Below are positions 8,475-16,381 of a DNA stretch of 19,821 bases, in pieces. The notes under the pieces were generated by a model. That model did no database searches. It was not told the DNA's origin and saw only the letters and a list, made by a program, of their open reading frames with translations. The stretch lies in contig JALRFZ010000095.1 in the NCBI GenBank assembly GCA_023253615.1, forward strand, positions 1 to 19,821, given 5' to 3'. The translations under genes were made by a program, and so were the position numbers. Each line of letters opens with the position of its first letter. The first letter of the stretch is position 1. The stretch comes from Verrucomicrobiales bacterium. Lineage in GTDB: Bacteria; Verrucomicrobiota; Verrucomicrobiia; Verrucomicrobiales; DEV007.

Positions 8475-9290
8475 TCAACCGAGACCGACAAAATCCGTCA
8501 CCACGTGCCAGATCCGCTGCACCATCTGCTTGCGGCGCTTCGTCTCTTCCTCCCTCATGCGCTGTTCGCGGGCGGCCTCGTCGTGGGCGAGGAGCCGCTG
8601 GTGGTGGCGCTGGATCCGCCCCACGAACCAACGCCAGGTCGTGCCGGGCTGGCCGTTTTCGAGGAGGAAATGGGGACAGTTCTTGTTCGCGGGGTTGTAG
8701 CCTTCGCGCGGCCAGTGGTAGTGGGCGCGGATGTTCTCGATCGGGATCTTGTGATGGTACATCAGCGAGGCGGCGAGCTTGGCGGTGCGCTCCATCGTCG
8801 CGAGCTGGTTGTTGCCCTGGTGCTCGCACATCTCGATGCCGATGGAGTAGCGGTTCCCCGGGCCGTCGAAGTCGGCGTGCTCGCCGCGCTCGCTCGTGGG
8901 GATGTGCTGGATGATGGTGTCGTCCTGCACGGTGAAGTGCCAGCAGAGGTAGCCGCAGACTCCGCCGCGGAGCGCGCCCCGGTTCAGCGCCTTGGCATGG
9001 GCGTAGGCGTCGCCGGTCGGATTCTGCGTGCTGTGGATCGTGATGTACTGGGGCGTCATCTCGCGGAAAAGACGACGGCCGTACTTGCCCTCGGGAATGA
9101 GGTCGACTTTCAGGTTCAGCTCTTTCTGGGCTTCACCCGGATGGAGCGGGGTGTTTTGCACCGCCCCGAGTTCACGCTCCCAGAGCTGCCCCTTGGTCGA
9201 GGCGCCGGTCTGGTTCGAGTTGCACGCGGAGAGGAGGAGCAGGGCGGCGCCAAGCACCACCGGAGGGAGGAAGGGAAGGACACGTTTCAT
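8475..9290 (-). CDS. Lipoprotein N-acetylmuramoyl-L-alanine amidase (Amidase_2)
   Basis: This zinc amidase cuts between muramic acid and the peptide of peptidoglycan. From the ATG at 9290 it has 271 residues. The first 23 form a lipoprotein signal ending in the lipobox LLSAC (Cys23), so it should be anchored to a membrane facing the periplasm. The Amidase_2 core spans about residues 75-215: first zinc ligand in ITIHSTQNP (His86), GALRGGVCGYLCWHFTV, the strand SIGIEMCEHQG, second ligand in RAHYHWPRE (His190), and third in KNCPHF (Cys205). This arrangement resembles XlyA/CwlA-type amidases. A charged Arg/Glu/Lys-rich C-terminal tail follows. A TTG at 9314 in frame would add eight residues before the signal and is less likely. 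A promoter candidate lies just upstream. Confidence 0.88.
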   Translation of the reverse strand: MKRVLPFLPPVVLGAALLLLSACNSNQTGASTKGQLWERELGAVQNTPLHPGEAQKELNLKVDLIPEGKYGRRLFREMTPQYITIHSTQNPTGDAYAHAKALNRGALRGGVCGYLCWHFTVQDDTIIQHIPTSERGEHADFDGPGNRYSIGIEMCEHQGNNQLATMERTAKLAASLMYHHKIPIENIRAHYHWPREGYNPANKNCPHFLLENGQPGTTWRWFVGRIQRHHQRLLAHDEAAREQRMREEETKRRKQMVQRIWHVVTDFVGLG

Positions 9291-9323
9291 GGAACCAAGG
9301 AATGGATTCGACAAATGCCCGAC

Positions 9324-9352
9324 AATTTAAGGGTCCGGAGAAGGATTCGCAA
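9324..9352 (-). promoter_or_regulatory. Candidate sigma70-type promoter for the amidase gene
   Basis: On the minus strand TTGCGA (9347-9352) and TAAATT (9324-9329) are separated by exactly 17 bases. The -10 ends 33 bases before the amidase ATG. Immediately upstream (9353-9385) is a strongly A+T-rich patch, exceptional in this GC-rich segment and reminiscent of an UP element. The call rests on pattern only. Confidence 0.4.
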
Positions 9353-9439
9353 ATTTATTAAAGAAAATTTAAAAACTTCTTAAATCTGAGAATCAAGGAA
9401 GGTGAAAAATCTGGCTCAATCGCTTCCCCGGATGGTTTG

Positions 9440-9820
9440 TCATCGTTCCAGGATCTCCACTTCGTAGCCATCGGGATCGGTGACAAAGGCCATCTTGATC
9501 TTTTTGCCGGAAGGAAACGCCTCGCGCCAGTCGGAGGGCCAGATGTCGATCCCGGCTTTTTCGACACGATCGCAGTAGCTCATGATGTCCTCCACGCCGA
9601 GGGCGGTGTGCATGAGGTCCTCGGGGAATTTCACCTCGAAATCGGGAGAATAGCAGAGCTCGAGAAAGTGATCGTTCCCGTCGAGTTCGAGGAAGGCGAG
9701 CTGGTTCCCGGCCGGCGACTTGTCGGTGCGGCGGGTGAGTTGGAAACCGAGGGTCTCGTAGAAGGCGATCGTCCGATCGAGATCGCTGACGCGGATGCGG
9801 GTGTGGAGGAATTTGATCAT
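9440..9820 (-). CDS. gloA: Lactoylglutathione lyase (glyoxalase I)
   Basis: The 126-residue product has the double beta-alpha-beta-beta-beta module of glyoxalase I. This enzyme isomerises the methylglyoxal-glutathione hemithioacetal to S-lactoylglutathione in the cytoplasm. The four metal ligands are visible: His6 (FLHTRIRV), the Glu of HFLELCYS, the His of LMHTALGV, and the Glu of GYEVEILE at the C-terminus. Family marks DLDRTIAFYETLGF and FVTDPDGYEVE are present. The ATG at 9820 gives the canonical N-terminus; an in-frame extension to 9919 has no family resemblance. No Shine-Dalgarno sequence is visible. It lies downstream of a secreted-protein gene on the same strand with a 95-base gap. 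Other vicinal-oxygen-chelate enzymes share the fold, so substrate specificity is likely rather than certain. Confidence 0.87.
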   Translation of the reverse strand: MIKFLHTRIRVSDLDRTIAFYETLGFQLTRRTDKSPAGNQLAFLELDGNDHFLELCYSPDFEVKFPEDLMHTALGVEDIMSYCDRVEKAGIDIWPSDWREAFPSGKKIKMAFVTDPDGYEVEILER

Positions 9821-9915
9821 CGCAGAGAGTTGCCCTGTTTTCGCGGAGCGCGCAAGTGCCGGTTGGCGACCTTGCCGCCACGCCGCGGAGCTGCCCGGGA
9901 TTCGACTCCCCCGGA

Positions 9916-10797
9916 TCAATTTTGTTCAGCCAGGGAAGCGGCGAGCGATTTCGCGCCCGCCTCCCAGCCCGCGGCGTCGGCGGTGCCGAAAGCGGTCACC
10001 ATTTTCCAAGTGCCGGTGAAGCCCGCCGGCACGGTGTCGTTGTCGAAGCATTTCAGGTAATACTTCCGGTAGGTGCCCGGCACGTTCCAGATCATGGAGA
10101 CATTTAGGGCGTTCTCCGGAGCTTCGAGCAGGCGCGAGACCGCGTATTGCCCGCTGCCCGGCTCGCGCACGGCCACCCAGTCGACCTTTTGTCGCACGTG
10201 AAATTTCCGCGCCTCCTCCTCGCTATCGAGGAAGGGACCCGCGATCCGCTCCTCCGGTTTCGCATCCGATCCCGCGAGAAACGCGTCCACCGTCGGCGTC
10301 CAGGCGTGCATGAAGTGGTAGACGAGTTTCAAGGGCACGGCCTTTTCCGTGCGCACCGTGGTCGTTTCGATAAGACGGCCGTCCCGGATCTCGATTTCGC
10401 ATTGCAGCTCGAAATCGCGGATCGCCGATCGCCGCACGAAGCGGAAGTGATCGCCGGACAGCTCCGCGGCCGGTTCGGCGAGCTCCCTGCCATCGAGGAA
10501 AAACGAGAGCGAGGTGAGCGGCTCGGGTTCATTCTCGAGGTGTTGCGTGCCGATGAAGCCGATCCCGGGAAAGGAGAAGACCGTGCCATAGGCGCTTTTC
10601 TCCGTCGTCATCGGCGTGCCGCGGTAGTCGATGCGGCCGGGCGTCCATTGCGAGGACTGCCGCAGCATCAGGGTCACCTCGCCAACGCGCACCGTGATCG
10701 ACGGCAGATCAGGACCGAGGTTCGGTCGGAAGGGCTCTTTGGCCGCCAGAAACGGCGCGAGGAAAACGAGACTCTGGCAGAGGGCGGCGGCTTTCAT
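9916..10797 (-). CDS. Secreted protein of unknown function, beta-rich
   Basis: I do not recognise this 293-residue protein. The ATG at 10797 is chosen because a signal peptide follows directly (LCQSLVFLAPFLAA, cleavage near residue 19). In-frame codons further upstream overlap the ATPase 3' end and show no signal. The mature part is rich in predicted beta strands with acidic loops: VRVGEVTLMLRQSSQW, GTVFSFPGIGFIGTQHLENEPEPL, FELQCEIEIRDGRLIETTTVRTEKAVPL, VYHFMHAWTP. The pattern of long strands around a His-containing YHFMHAW segment is reminiscent of galactose-mutarotase-like or carbohydrate-binding beta-sandwiches, but this is only a fold guess. It lies 85 bases downstream of the ATPase fragment and 95 bases upstream of gloA, all on the minus strand. 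Confidence 0.6.
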   Translation of the reverse strand: MKAAALCQSLVFLAPFLAAKEPFRPNLGPDLPSITVRVGEVTLMLRQSSQWTPGRIDYRGTPMTTEKSAYGTVFSFPGIGFIGTQHLENEPEPLTSLSFFLDGRELAEPAAELSGDHFRFVRRSAIRDFELQCEIEIRDGRLIETTTVRTEKAVPLKLVYHFMHAWTPTVDAFLAGSDAKPEERIAGPFLDSEEEARKFHVRQKVDWVAVREPGSGQYAVSRLLEAPENALNVSMIWNVPGTYRKYYLKCFDNDTVPAGFTGTWKMVTAFGTADAAGWEAGAKSLAASLAEQN

Positions 10798-10882
10798 GGG
10801 AGAACGTGGGGTTTCCCCCCACCATAGGGCCGGTGTCGTGTCCGGCGCATCGTGCGGCATCGCGCCGGGAACAGGCGCCGGC

Positions 10883-11540
10883 TCAGTCGTCGTCGTCGAA
10901 GATCCACACGCGCTTCGCGCCGTCCTGCCCCTCAAGACGGGTTTCCCCGTGATAGCTGATGAGACGGCGGACGACACGGTCGCACCGCACCGGGATGGCC
11001 TCGGCGAGGCGGTCGGAGTGGGTCACCACGAGGATCTGCGTCTCCGGGGACACCGCCGCCACGAGATCGGCGAGAGGGGTGAGCAGTCCGGGATGCAGGC
11101 TCGTCTCCGGTTCGTTGAGCACGAGAAAGGCCGGAGGCCGCGGCGTGAGCAGGGCGGTGACGAGCGCGAGGTAGCGCAAGGTGCCGTCGGAGAGCTCCGC
11201 CGCCGTCATCCAGCGGTTCATCCCGGGGCGCAGCAATTGCATCTGGAAGGTGCCCGTATCATCCAACGCGCGGCAGCGGCAGCCCGAAAAAGCCGCCTCG
11301 ACCGCTTCGTCGAGCGATTCCCGGCGTCCCGATTCCGCGATGCTTTGCCAGGCCGCCGCGAGATTGCCCGCATCGTGATGCAGCACGGGCGACCACGATC
11401 CGATGCGGGGGCGTCGCGCCGGTGAATCGGCGTCGGTGCGGACCTGGTGGTAAAATCGCCATTCCAACAGGATCCCGCGCGCCGCGACGACTCCGGGATG
11501 ACGCTCGCCATCGCGCACTTCGCTGAGCATCAGTTTCAAC
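10883..11540 (-). pseudogene. AAA (RecF/OLD-like, COG4637-type) ATPase, N-terminal half including Walker A missing
   Basis: About 215 residues of the C-terminal part of an SMC/RecF-like predicted ATPase remain. Visible are the WRFYHQVRTDADSPARRP segment that these proteins carry between the two ATPase halves, the ABC-type signature ELSDGTLRYLALVTALL, the Walker B strand AFLVLNEPETSLHP with its D-loop, and the switch histidine in LVVTHSDRLAEA. Full-length relatives have about 360-400 residues and begin with a glycine-rich P-loop. No P-loop occurs in any frame upstream, and recognisable similarity stops at LSEVRDGERHP, near base 11535. The frame continues to 11650 through unrelated codons that are antisense to a channel-like fragment. 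The gene is therefore decapitated, either by a contig junction or by a genomic deletion. Confidence 0.72.
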
Positions 11541-11543
11541 CTC

Positions 11544-11705
11544 ATGAGCGCGACGGCCGGGATCAATCTGCTGGTCTGTCTCTGCGACCGCCGCGGGCAG
11601 TTCGAAAAAGGCGACCTCATCGACCGGCGCTGCCGCTGGATCTTTCCCATCGCCCGTTTTGTCTGCGTTCTGACGGCGTTTCTGGTGCTCTTTTTCTGCT
11701 ATTGA
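11544..11705 (+). pseudogene. Fragment resembling the C-terminal M4 helix region of a prokaryotic pentameric ligand-gated channel
   Basis: This 53-codon frame ends in TGA at 11703-11705. It reads as a hydrophobic segment (GINLLVCLCD), a short polar link (RRGQFEKGDLID), then RRCRWIFPIARF leading into a membrane helix (VCVLTAFLVLFFCY) and an immediate stop. That order (end of M3, basic cytoplasmic loop, R-x-FP at the start of M4, stop right after the helix) is the C-terminal signature of pLGIC subunits. Relatives have about 300 or more residues, so everything before M3 is missing. The truncation coincides with the truncated 5' end of the opposite-strand ATPase. The alternative is an unrelated small membrane protein starting at 11544. 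The family call is from pattern memory and moderate to weak. Confidence 0.38.
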
Positions 11706-11802
11706 AAAAGCGTCGATCCCTTCGCGAATTGGATAGCAAAACACCCCGCCGTGTGATCTCTTTGCGCTCGACAGCCGTCGCCAATCCACCCGGCCCCGTA
11801 CC

Positions 11803-13080
11803 ATGCCGCTCCCATCCATGATCCTTCGTCCCGCATCCCCTGTCACGGCGTTGCTTTCCACCGGTCTCTCCGCCGTCGCTCTCCTCGCGCCGGGCCTGGA
11901 TGCCGGCGATGCCAAAGCCCCCCTCGACAAGGATCCCGCCACCTATGCCGAAACGGGATGGGACTTCACCATGGTGATGCCGGGCTGGTTCGCCGGGATC
12001 GAGGGCACCGTCGGCGTCAAGGGGGTCGATGGATATGTCGATGATGGATTCGATGACATCATCGACAGCCTCGGCTTCCTCGCCGCCGCTTCGGTCGAGG
12101 GGCGCAATGGCAAGTTCGGTTTCATCCTCGAGGGGATCTACACCCGCACCATTCTCGGGGGACCGACGCCCGGTCCGATTCTTTCGACCGTCGACGTGTC
12201 CATGGAGCAGGTCGTCGCCGAGGGGACCCTGACCTATCGTTTTCTCGAGACCGACCGTGCCTGGGTCGAGTTCCTCGCCGGAGCGCGCTACACCTATCTT
12301 GGGGCCGATCTTTCCCTCGTCGCAGATCCCGTCGGCATTGGGAATTTCAGTGAAGCCTTGAGTGAGGAACTCGTCGGCCGTGCTGCCGCGGCGGTGCGAG
12401 CCGAGGTCGATCGCCTCCTCCCCGCGATCATCGCGGGCTTGCCCGTGCCCACCGGAGACGTGGCCCGGAGCGAGCTCCAGGCCATCGAGGAGCGCGTCCT
12501 CGCCGCCGCCCGTGGCTTCCGCGATCCGATCCGCGACGGGGTGGACCGCGGCGTCGGCTCGGGCCGTTCCGGAGTGGGTGCCCTCGTCGAGGACAACCGG
12601 CTGCTTCGCCGCGCCGTCGGGGCCTATGTGGCTGCCCAGGTCGAGGCCCGCGTCGAGGCGGAACGTGCCGCGGGCTCCGCCCTCGTCGCGGCCGCCCGGG
12701 CCAATGCCCTTGCCGCCGCCGAGCGGCGTCTCGCCAAGGCCGAAGCCGCCCTCGCCAAGGCGATCGAGCGCCGTCTCAACGACGCGATCCCCGATACCGA
12801 ACTGAGTGCGTCGAAAGCCTGGGTCGATCCCTTCGTCGGATTTCGCGGTCGCTACGATCTCAACGACCAGCTCTACCTCACCGGACGCGGCGACATCGGC
12901 GGATTCGGGATCAGCTCCGACAGCGCCTGGAATGTCTACGGCGCCCTCGGGATCGATCTTTCGCCCCGCACCTGCGTGGAGCTGGGCTACCGCTATTATC
13001 AGGTCGATTTCGAGCGCGGCGCGCTGAACTACGACGTCGCCACGAAAGGCCCCTTCCTCGGGGTGCGGATCGATTTTTGA
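11803..13080 (+). CDS. Outer-membrane beta-barrel protein with a long alanine-rich helical insert
   Basis: It is 425 residues from the ATG at 11803; a second in-frame ATG at 11818 is equally plausible. A signal peptide covers residues 7-35. Residues 52-180 form paired amphipathic strands (FTMVMPGWFAGIEGTVGVKG, FGFILEGIYTRT, VVAEGTLTYRFLE, WVEFLAGARYTYLGADLSL). Residues about 183-333 are instead an Ala/Arg/Glu-rich predicted helix (for example ANALAAAERRLAKAEAALAK), with a Gly-rich break around 245-260. Strands resume at WVDPFVGFRGRYDLNDQLYLTG, then YGALGIDLS, LGYRYYQVDF and a final strand ending in Phe (FLGVRIDF), the classical outer-membrane terminal residue. The second half resembles the common 8-strand porin-like outer-membrane family. 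No Shine-Dalgarno sequence is visible. The insert is not expected in that family. Confidence 0.75.
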   Translation: MPLPSMILRPASPVTALLSTGLSAVALLAPGLDAGDAKAPLDKDPATYAETGWDFTMVMPGWFAGIEGTVGVKGVDGYVDDGFDDIIDSLGFLAAASVEGRNGKFGFILEGIYTRTILGGPTPGPILSTVDVSMEQVVAEGTLTYRFLETDRAWVEFLAGARYTYLGADLSLVADPVGIGNFSEALSEELVGRAAAAVRAEVDRLLPAIIAGLPVPTGDVARSELQAIEERVLAAARGFRDPIRDGVDRGVGSGRSGVGALVEDNRLLRRAVGAYVAAQVEARVEAERAAGSALVAAARANALAAAERRLAKAEAALAKAIERRLNDAIPDTELSASKAWVDPFVGFRGRYDLNDQLYLTGRGDIGGFGISSDSAWNVYGALGIDLSPRTCVELGYRYYQVDFERGALNYDVATKGPFLGVRIDF

Positions 13081-13092
13081 GCCACACCGCTC

Positions 13093-13962
13093 TCAAGGGC
13101 GCAGTTCCACGACTCCGCCCTCGAGTCCGTGCAGCACCTTCACCTCCTGATCGGTGAGGACGCGGTCGAAGACGGCGAGATCATCGATCTCTCCGACGTA
13201 GGCCGCGCCGAGCACGAGCATCACCGCCTTCGGATCCCAGCCGAAGGTGAGGTCGAATCCCCGGATCTCCCCCTGCTTCTTCCCGTCGAGATAGAGCGTG
13301 CCGCCGTTCACCTCCTTGCCCGCGTTGATGCGGTCGAGCGTGAAGACGGCGTGCGTCCAGCGATCGCGGGAGAAAGGGGCGGACTTGAGCTGCACCATCG
13401 GCCGCTTTGCTTCGGGCACGACCTCCCAGCCGAGGCCCTCGGGATCCCAGAGTTCGATCAGCGGACGGATCGCGTAGCGGAAATAGCGCGGGCTGTGATC
13501 CTTCGACCACTCGAGGAAGATGAAGCCCTTCTTCGTGTCGTCGCCGACGATCTGGATGGGGTCGCAGTAGCCCGGCTCGAGGTCCTCGTCGGGGGTGATC
13601 TTCAACCAGAGCGAGACGGTCGAGCTCCAGCTTTCGGCGTTGTAGCCCAGCACGCCTTCACCCAGGTAGCCGGGGCGGGTAGCGCCCTTTTTCGGAAACC
13701 GGATCGCACCCCCGTGGAGGCCTCCCTCCGGCAGCAGCTTCGCCTCCTCGTTCCCCGCGAAGGGCGCGAGCCCGGCCGAAGACTTCAGGTAACAGGCCTT
13801 GTCGCCGCGCGAATAGTCGGCGTCGAAACCCTTGTCAAAGGAAGCGTGTAGGGCGAGGGAGGCGCGGAGGCGGTCTTCGGGCCGGGGCGGCACGACGTCG
13901 GCATGCGACACGGGGGCGAGACCGGAGGCGATCAACAGGCTGGAAAGGAGCGTCTTTTTCAT
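13093..13962 (-). CDS. Secreted LamG-like (concanavalin A fold) domain protein
   Basis: The product has 289 residues from the ATG at 13962, with a signal peptide MKKTLLSSLLIASGLAPVSHA. The mature part reads as one laminin-G/ConA-like jelly roll. It opens with ASLALHASFDKGFDADYS, has a mid strand SWSSTVSLWLKITPDED, RDRWTHAVFTLDRI, then GGTLYLDGKKQGEIRG, and closes with VGEIDDLAVFDRVLTDQEVKVLH. This last is the typical IDDLRVYNRALS-like ending of LamG_3 domains found in large numbers in Planctomycetes and Verrucomicrobia. The role is probably glycan or protein binding on the cell surface. Start chosen for the signal peptide; no Shine-Dalgarno sequence. It converges on the beta-barrel gene with 12 bases between stops, and is divergent from the nucleoside hydrolase. 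Confidence 0.78.
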   Translation of the reverse strand: MKKTLLSSLLIASGLAPVSHADVVPPRPEDRLRASLALHASFDKGFDADYSRGDKACYLKSSAGLAPFAGNEEAKLLPEGGLHGGAIRFPKKGATRPGYLGEGVLGYNAESWSSTVSLWLKITPDEDLEPGYCDPIQIVGDDTKKGFIFLEWSKDHSPRYFRYAIRPLIELWDPEGLGWEVVPEAKRPMVQLKSAPFSRDRWTHAVFTLDRINAGKEVNGGTLYLDGKKQGEIRGFDLTFGWDPKAVMLVLGAAYVGEIDDLAVFDRVLTDQEVKVLHGLEGGVVELRP

Positions 13963-14093
13963 GGGCGATGCGCTACTTTGCCCGAGGATCGGACTCCGGA
14001 GCAAGCGCATTCGCCGCCGGCGCCTCCACGCCATCGCGCCTTGTCGCGAAGACGGCCTTGCCAAGGCCGGCCGCTTTGGCGCATCGTGGCGCG

Positions 14094-15104
14094 ATGATGA
14101 GAATCCCCTCCGTGCTCGCGGTGCTGTTCGCCGCCTCCCTCTCCGCCGCCGAGCCGGTGCGGCTGATCTTCGACACCGACATCACCGGCGATGTCGACGA
14201 CGTCCTCGCCCTCGCGATGTGCCACACCCTCGCCGACCGCGGAGCCTGCGAGCTGATCGGCGTCACGATTTCAAAGGACAACCCGCGCACCGCCTCCTTC
14301 GTCGATGCCCAGAACACCTGGTATGGACGTCCCGACCTGCCCGTCGGCGTCACGCGCGATCCGCAGGCCCAGCAGCGCGAGAGCAAATATCTCGGCCTCG
14401 CCGATTCACCCGATTACCCCCACGACCTGCGCGACAATGCCTCGGCCCGCGAAGCCGTCGATCTCCTCCGCGAACTCCTCGCCACTTCGCCCGACGGCAG
14501 CGTCACGATCGTCTCCGTGGGCATCGCCTCGAATCTCGCGAATCTCCTCAAGTCCGCGGGCGACGCCCGTTCCCCGCTCGATGGGCCCGCCCTGATCCGG
14601 CAAAAGGTGAAGCGCCTCTCGATCATGGCCGGGGCTTTCACTTTTGCCAACGGCACGAACTACCACCTCGAGGCGAATGTCATCAACGGCATCGGCTACA
14701 TGCAGACCGTCGCGGAGCAATGGCCCGAGGAAGTGCCCGTGATCTGGAGCGGCTACGAGATCGGCGAAAACCTGCCCTTTCCCCGCAAGAGCGTGGCCGA
14801 GGACTTCGGCTACCGCGAAAAGCACCTTGTGCGCGAGGCCTACCTCCTCCACAGCGGTCCCGGGCACGACCGCCCCTGCTGGGATCAGAGCAGCGTGCTC
14901 GAGGCGGTCTACCCCGATCGCGGATACTTCGGTCTCTCCGCTCCCGGCCGCGTCTCGGTGGGCGATGACGGCTTCACCCGTTTCCATCCGACCGGTAGGG
15001 ATGGCAAGGCGGGCAAGCGCGATCGTTTCCTGAAGATGACTCCCGTGCAGCAGGCCCGCGCCCTCGAGGCGATCGTCCAACTCACCGTGCAGCCCCCGCG
15101 ATGA
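14094..15104 (+). CDS. Secreted inosine-uridine-preferring nucleoside hydrolase
   Basis: The enzyme family splits the N-glycosidic bond of nucleosides to free base and ribose. Two ATG codons (14094 and 14097) start a signal peptide (IPSVLAVLFAASLSAAE), giving 336 residues that should act outside the cytoplasm. The calcium-binding signature is seen as DTDITGDVDDVLAL (residues 27-40), slightly longer than the usual DTDxGxDD. NGTNYHLEANVINGIG is the substrate-loop region, and the late Asp lies in HDRPCWDQSSVLEAVYPDRGYF. Codons upstream of 14094 are open but lack any signal or similarity. The stop overlaps the start of the peptidase gene in ATGA, so the two are translationally coupled. The family is sure; the preferred nucleoside is not. 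Confidence 0.88.
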   Translation: MMRIPSVLAVLFAASLSAAEPVRLIFDTDITGDVDDVLALAMCHTLADRGACELIGVTISKDNPRTASFVDAQNTWYGRPDLPVGVTRDPQAQQRESKYLGLADSPDYPHDLRDNASAREAVDLLRELLATSPDGSVTIVSVGIASNLANLLKSAGDARSPLDGPALIRQKVKRLSIMAGAFTFANGTNYHLEANVINGIGYMQTVAEQWPEEVPVIWSGYEIGENLPFPRKSVAEDFGYREKHLVREAYLLHSGPGHDRPCWDQSSVLEAVYPDRGYFGLSAPGRVSVGDDGFTRFHPTGRDGKAGKRDRFLKMTPVQQARALEAIVQLTVQPPR

Positions 15105-16336
15105 AAGCGATCCTGCTCCTCTGCCTCGCTCTGCTGAGCCCGATCACCGCCGCCGAGCTGCGTGTCTCGACCGGTTTCGACGGCGGCTCGGCGACGATCG
15201 AGGCGATCGACTCCGCGAAGCGCGAGATCCGGATCCGGCCCGGCGGAGACCCCGCCCGGGGATGGGCTTGTTGGTGGTTTGTCAGGATTGAAGGACTTGG
15301 TGCCGGCGAGCAGGCGACCCTCGTCCTGCACGGCAGTGAGCGCACCACGCGCAACAACGGCCAGGATACCGGCAAACCCCTCTCGCAGGACTGGGCCATG
15401 CCCATCGCAGCGGCCGTCTCGGACGATGGAAAGACCTGGCGGCAAACCGGGCTCGGCACGCGCGGGACCGATCGCATCTCCTACCCGCTCGAAGGCACCG
15501 GAGGTCCGCTCTGGGTCGCGTGGGGACCACCCTTCACCCCGCGCGAGACCGATGCCCTCATCGCGGAGGCGACACAAGCGCGGCCGGACCTCGTCCATCC
15601 CTTCACCCTTGCCGAGACCCGCGAAGGCCGGTCCGTGCGGGCCTTGCGGATCGCCGCCGCGGGCGATGCGAAGACCAAACCCGCCGTCTGGATCCACGCC
15701 CGCCAGCACGCCTGGGAGAGCGGCTCTTCGTGGGTGGCGCGCGGATTCGTGGATTGGCTCTTCTCCGATGCCGCGGAGGCAAAAGGACTCCGCGAACAGG
15801 CCGAGATCGTGATCGTGCCCATCATGGACGTCGATCGCGTCGTCACCGGCGACGGCGGGAAAGAGGCGGCTCCCCACGATCACAATCGCGATTGGTCGGA
15901 TACGCCGCATTATCCCGAAGTGGCCGGGGCCCAGCAGCGCATGAAGGCCTACGCCGCCGAAGGCCGCCTCGCTGTTTTCCTCGATCTGCACAACCCCGCT
16001 TCGCGCGATCTGCGCCCCTTCTTTTTCGTGGGGCCGCCCGAGCTGCTCTCCGATACGGCCCGGGCGAACCGGGAACGCTTTTTGAGTCTCGCCGCCGGGC
16101 ACCTCACCGGACCTTTGGCCCTCGATCCGAAACCCCGCGTCACCGGAGCGAACTACCATCCGCTCTGGCGTCGCATCAGCGGACAGTGGGTGAACGATCA
16201 CGGAAACGAGCACACCCTCGCGGCCTGTCTCGAGACTTCGTGGAACACCCGGCACAGCACCACCGATGGCTACCGCACCGTCGGACGCCAGCTCGGCGAA
16301 GCGCTCGCGGCCTACCTCGCGCCACCGGCCCCTTGA
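15101..16336 (+). CDS. Secreted M14-family zinc carboxypeptidase (cytosolic-carboxypeptidase-like architecture)
   Basis: It is 411 residues with an N-terminal signal peptide (KAILLLCLALLSPITAA). Residues 20-145 form a beta-sandwich of the M14_N kind that precedes the catalytic domain in AGTPBP/CCP-like enzymes (RGWACWWFVRIEGL, VSDDGKTWRQ). The catalytic domain shows the zinc motif HAWE (His203, Glu206), the substrate-binding pair Asn-Arg (HNRDW, 262-263), the third zinc ligand in FLDLHNPA (His297), and the general base Glu378 in AACLETSWN. All residues needed for metallocarboxypeptidase activity are therefore present. The ATGA overlap with the nucleoside hydrolase gene predicts coupled translation. 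Many bacterial relatives are periplasmic and trim peptidoglycan peptides or peptide tails; the substrate here is unknown. Confidence 0.88.
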   Translation: MKAILLLCLALLSPITAAELRVSTGFDGGSATIEAIDSAKREIRIRPGGDPARGWACWWFVRIEGLGAGEQATLVLHGSERTTRNNGQDTGKPLSQDWAMPIAAAVSDDGKTWRQTGLGTRGTDRISYPLEGTGGPLWVAWGPPFTPRETDALIAEATQARPDLVHPFTLAETREGRSVRALRIAAAGDAKTKPAVWIHARQHAWESGSSWVARGFVDWLFSDAAEAKGLREQAEIVIVPIMDVDRVVTGDGGKEAAPHDHNRDWSDTPHYPEVAGAQQRMKAYAAEGRLAVFLDLHNPASRDLRPFFFVGPPELLSDTARANRERFLSLAAGHLTGPLALDPKPRVTGANYHPLWRRISGQWVNDHGNEHTLAACLETSWNTRHSTTDGYRTVGRQLGEALAAYLAPPAP

Positions 16337-16381
16337 TTTCCCCTTGCCGGAAAGTCGCGTCCCGCGTTTGCTGGGGGCGTC

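Noticed and set aside
12362..12805. Ser/Arg/Pro-rich 147-residue frame inside the beta-barrel gene
   Set aside because: It is a +1 shadow of the Ala-rich helical insert; the barrel frame continues intact on both sides.
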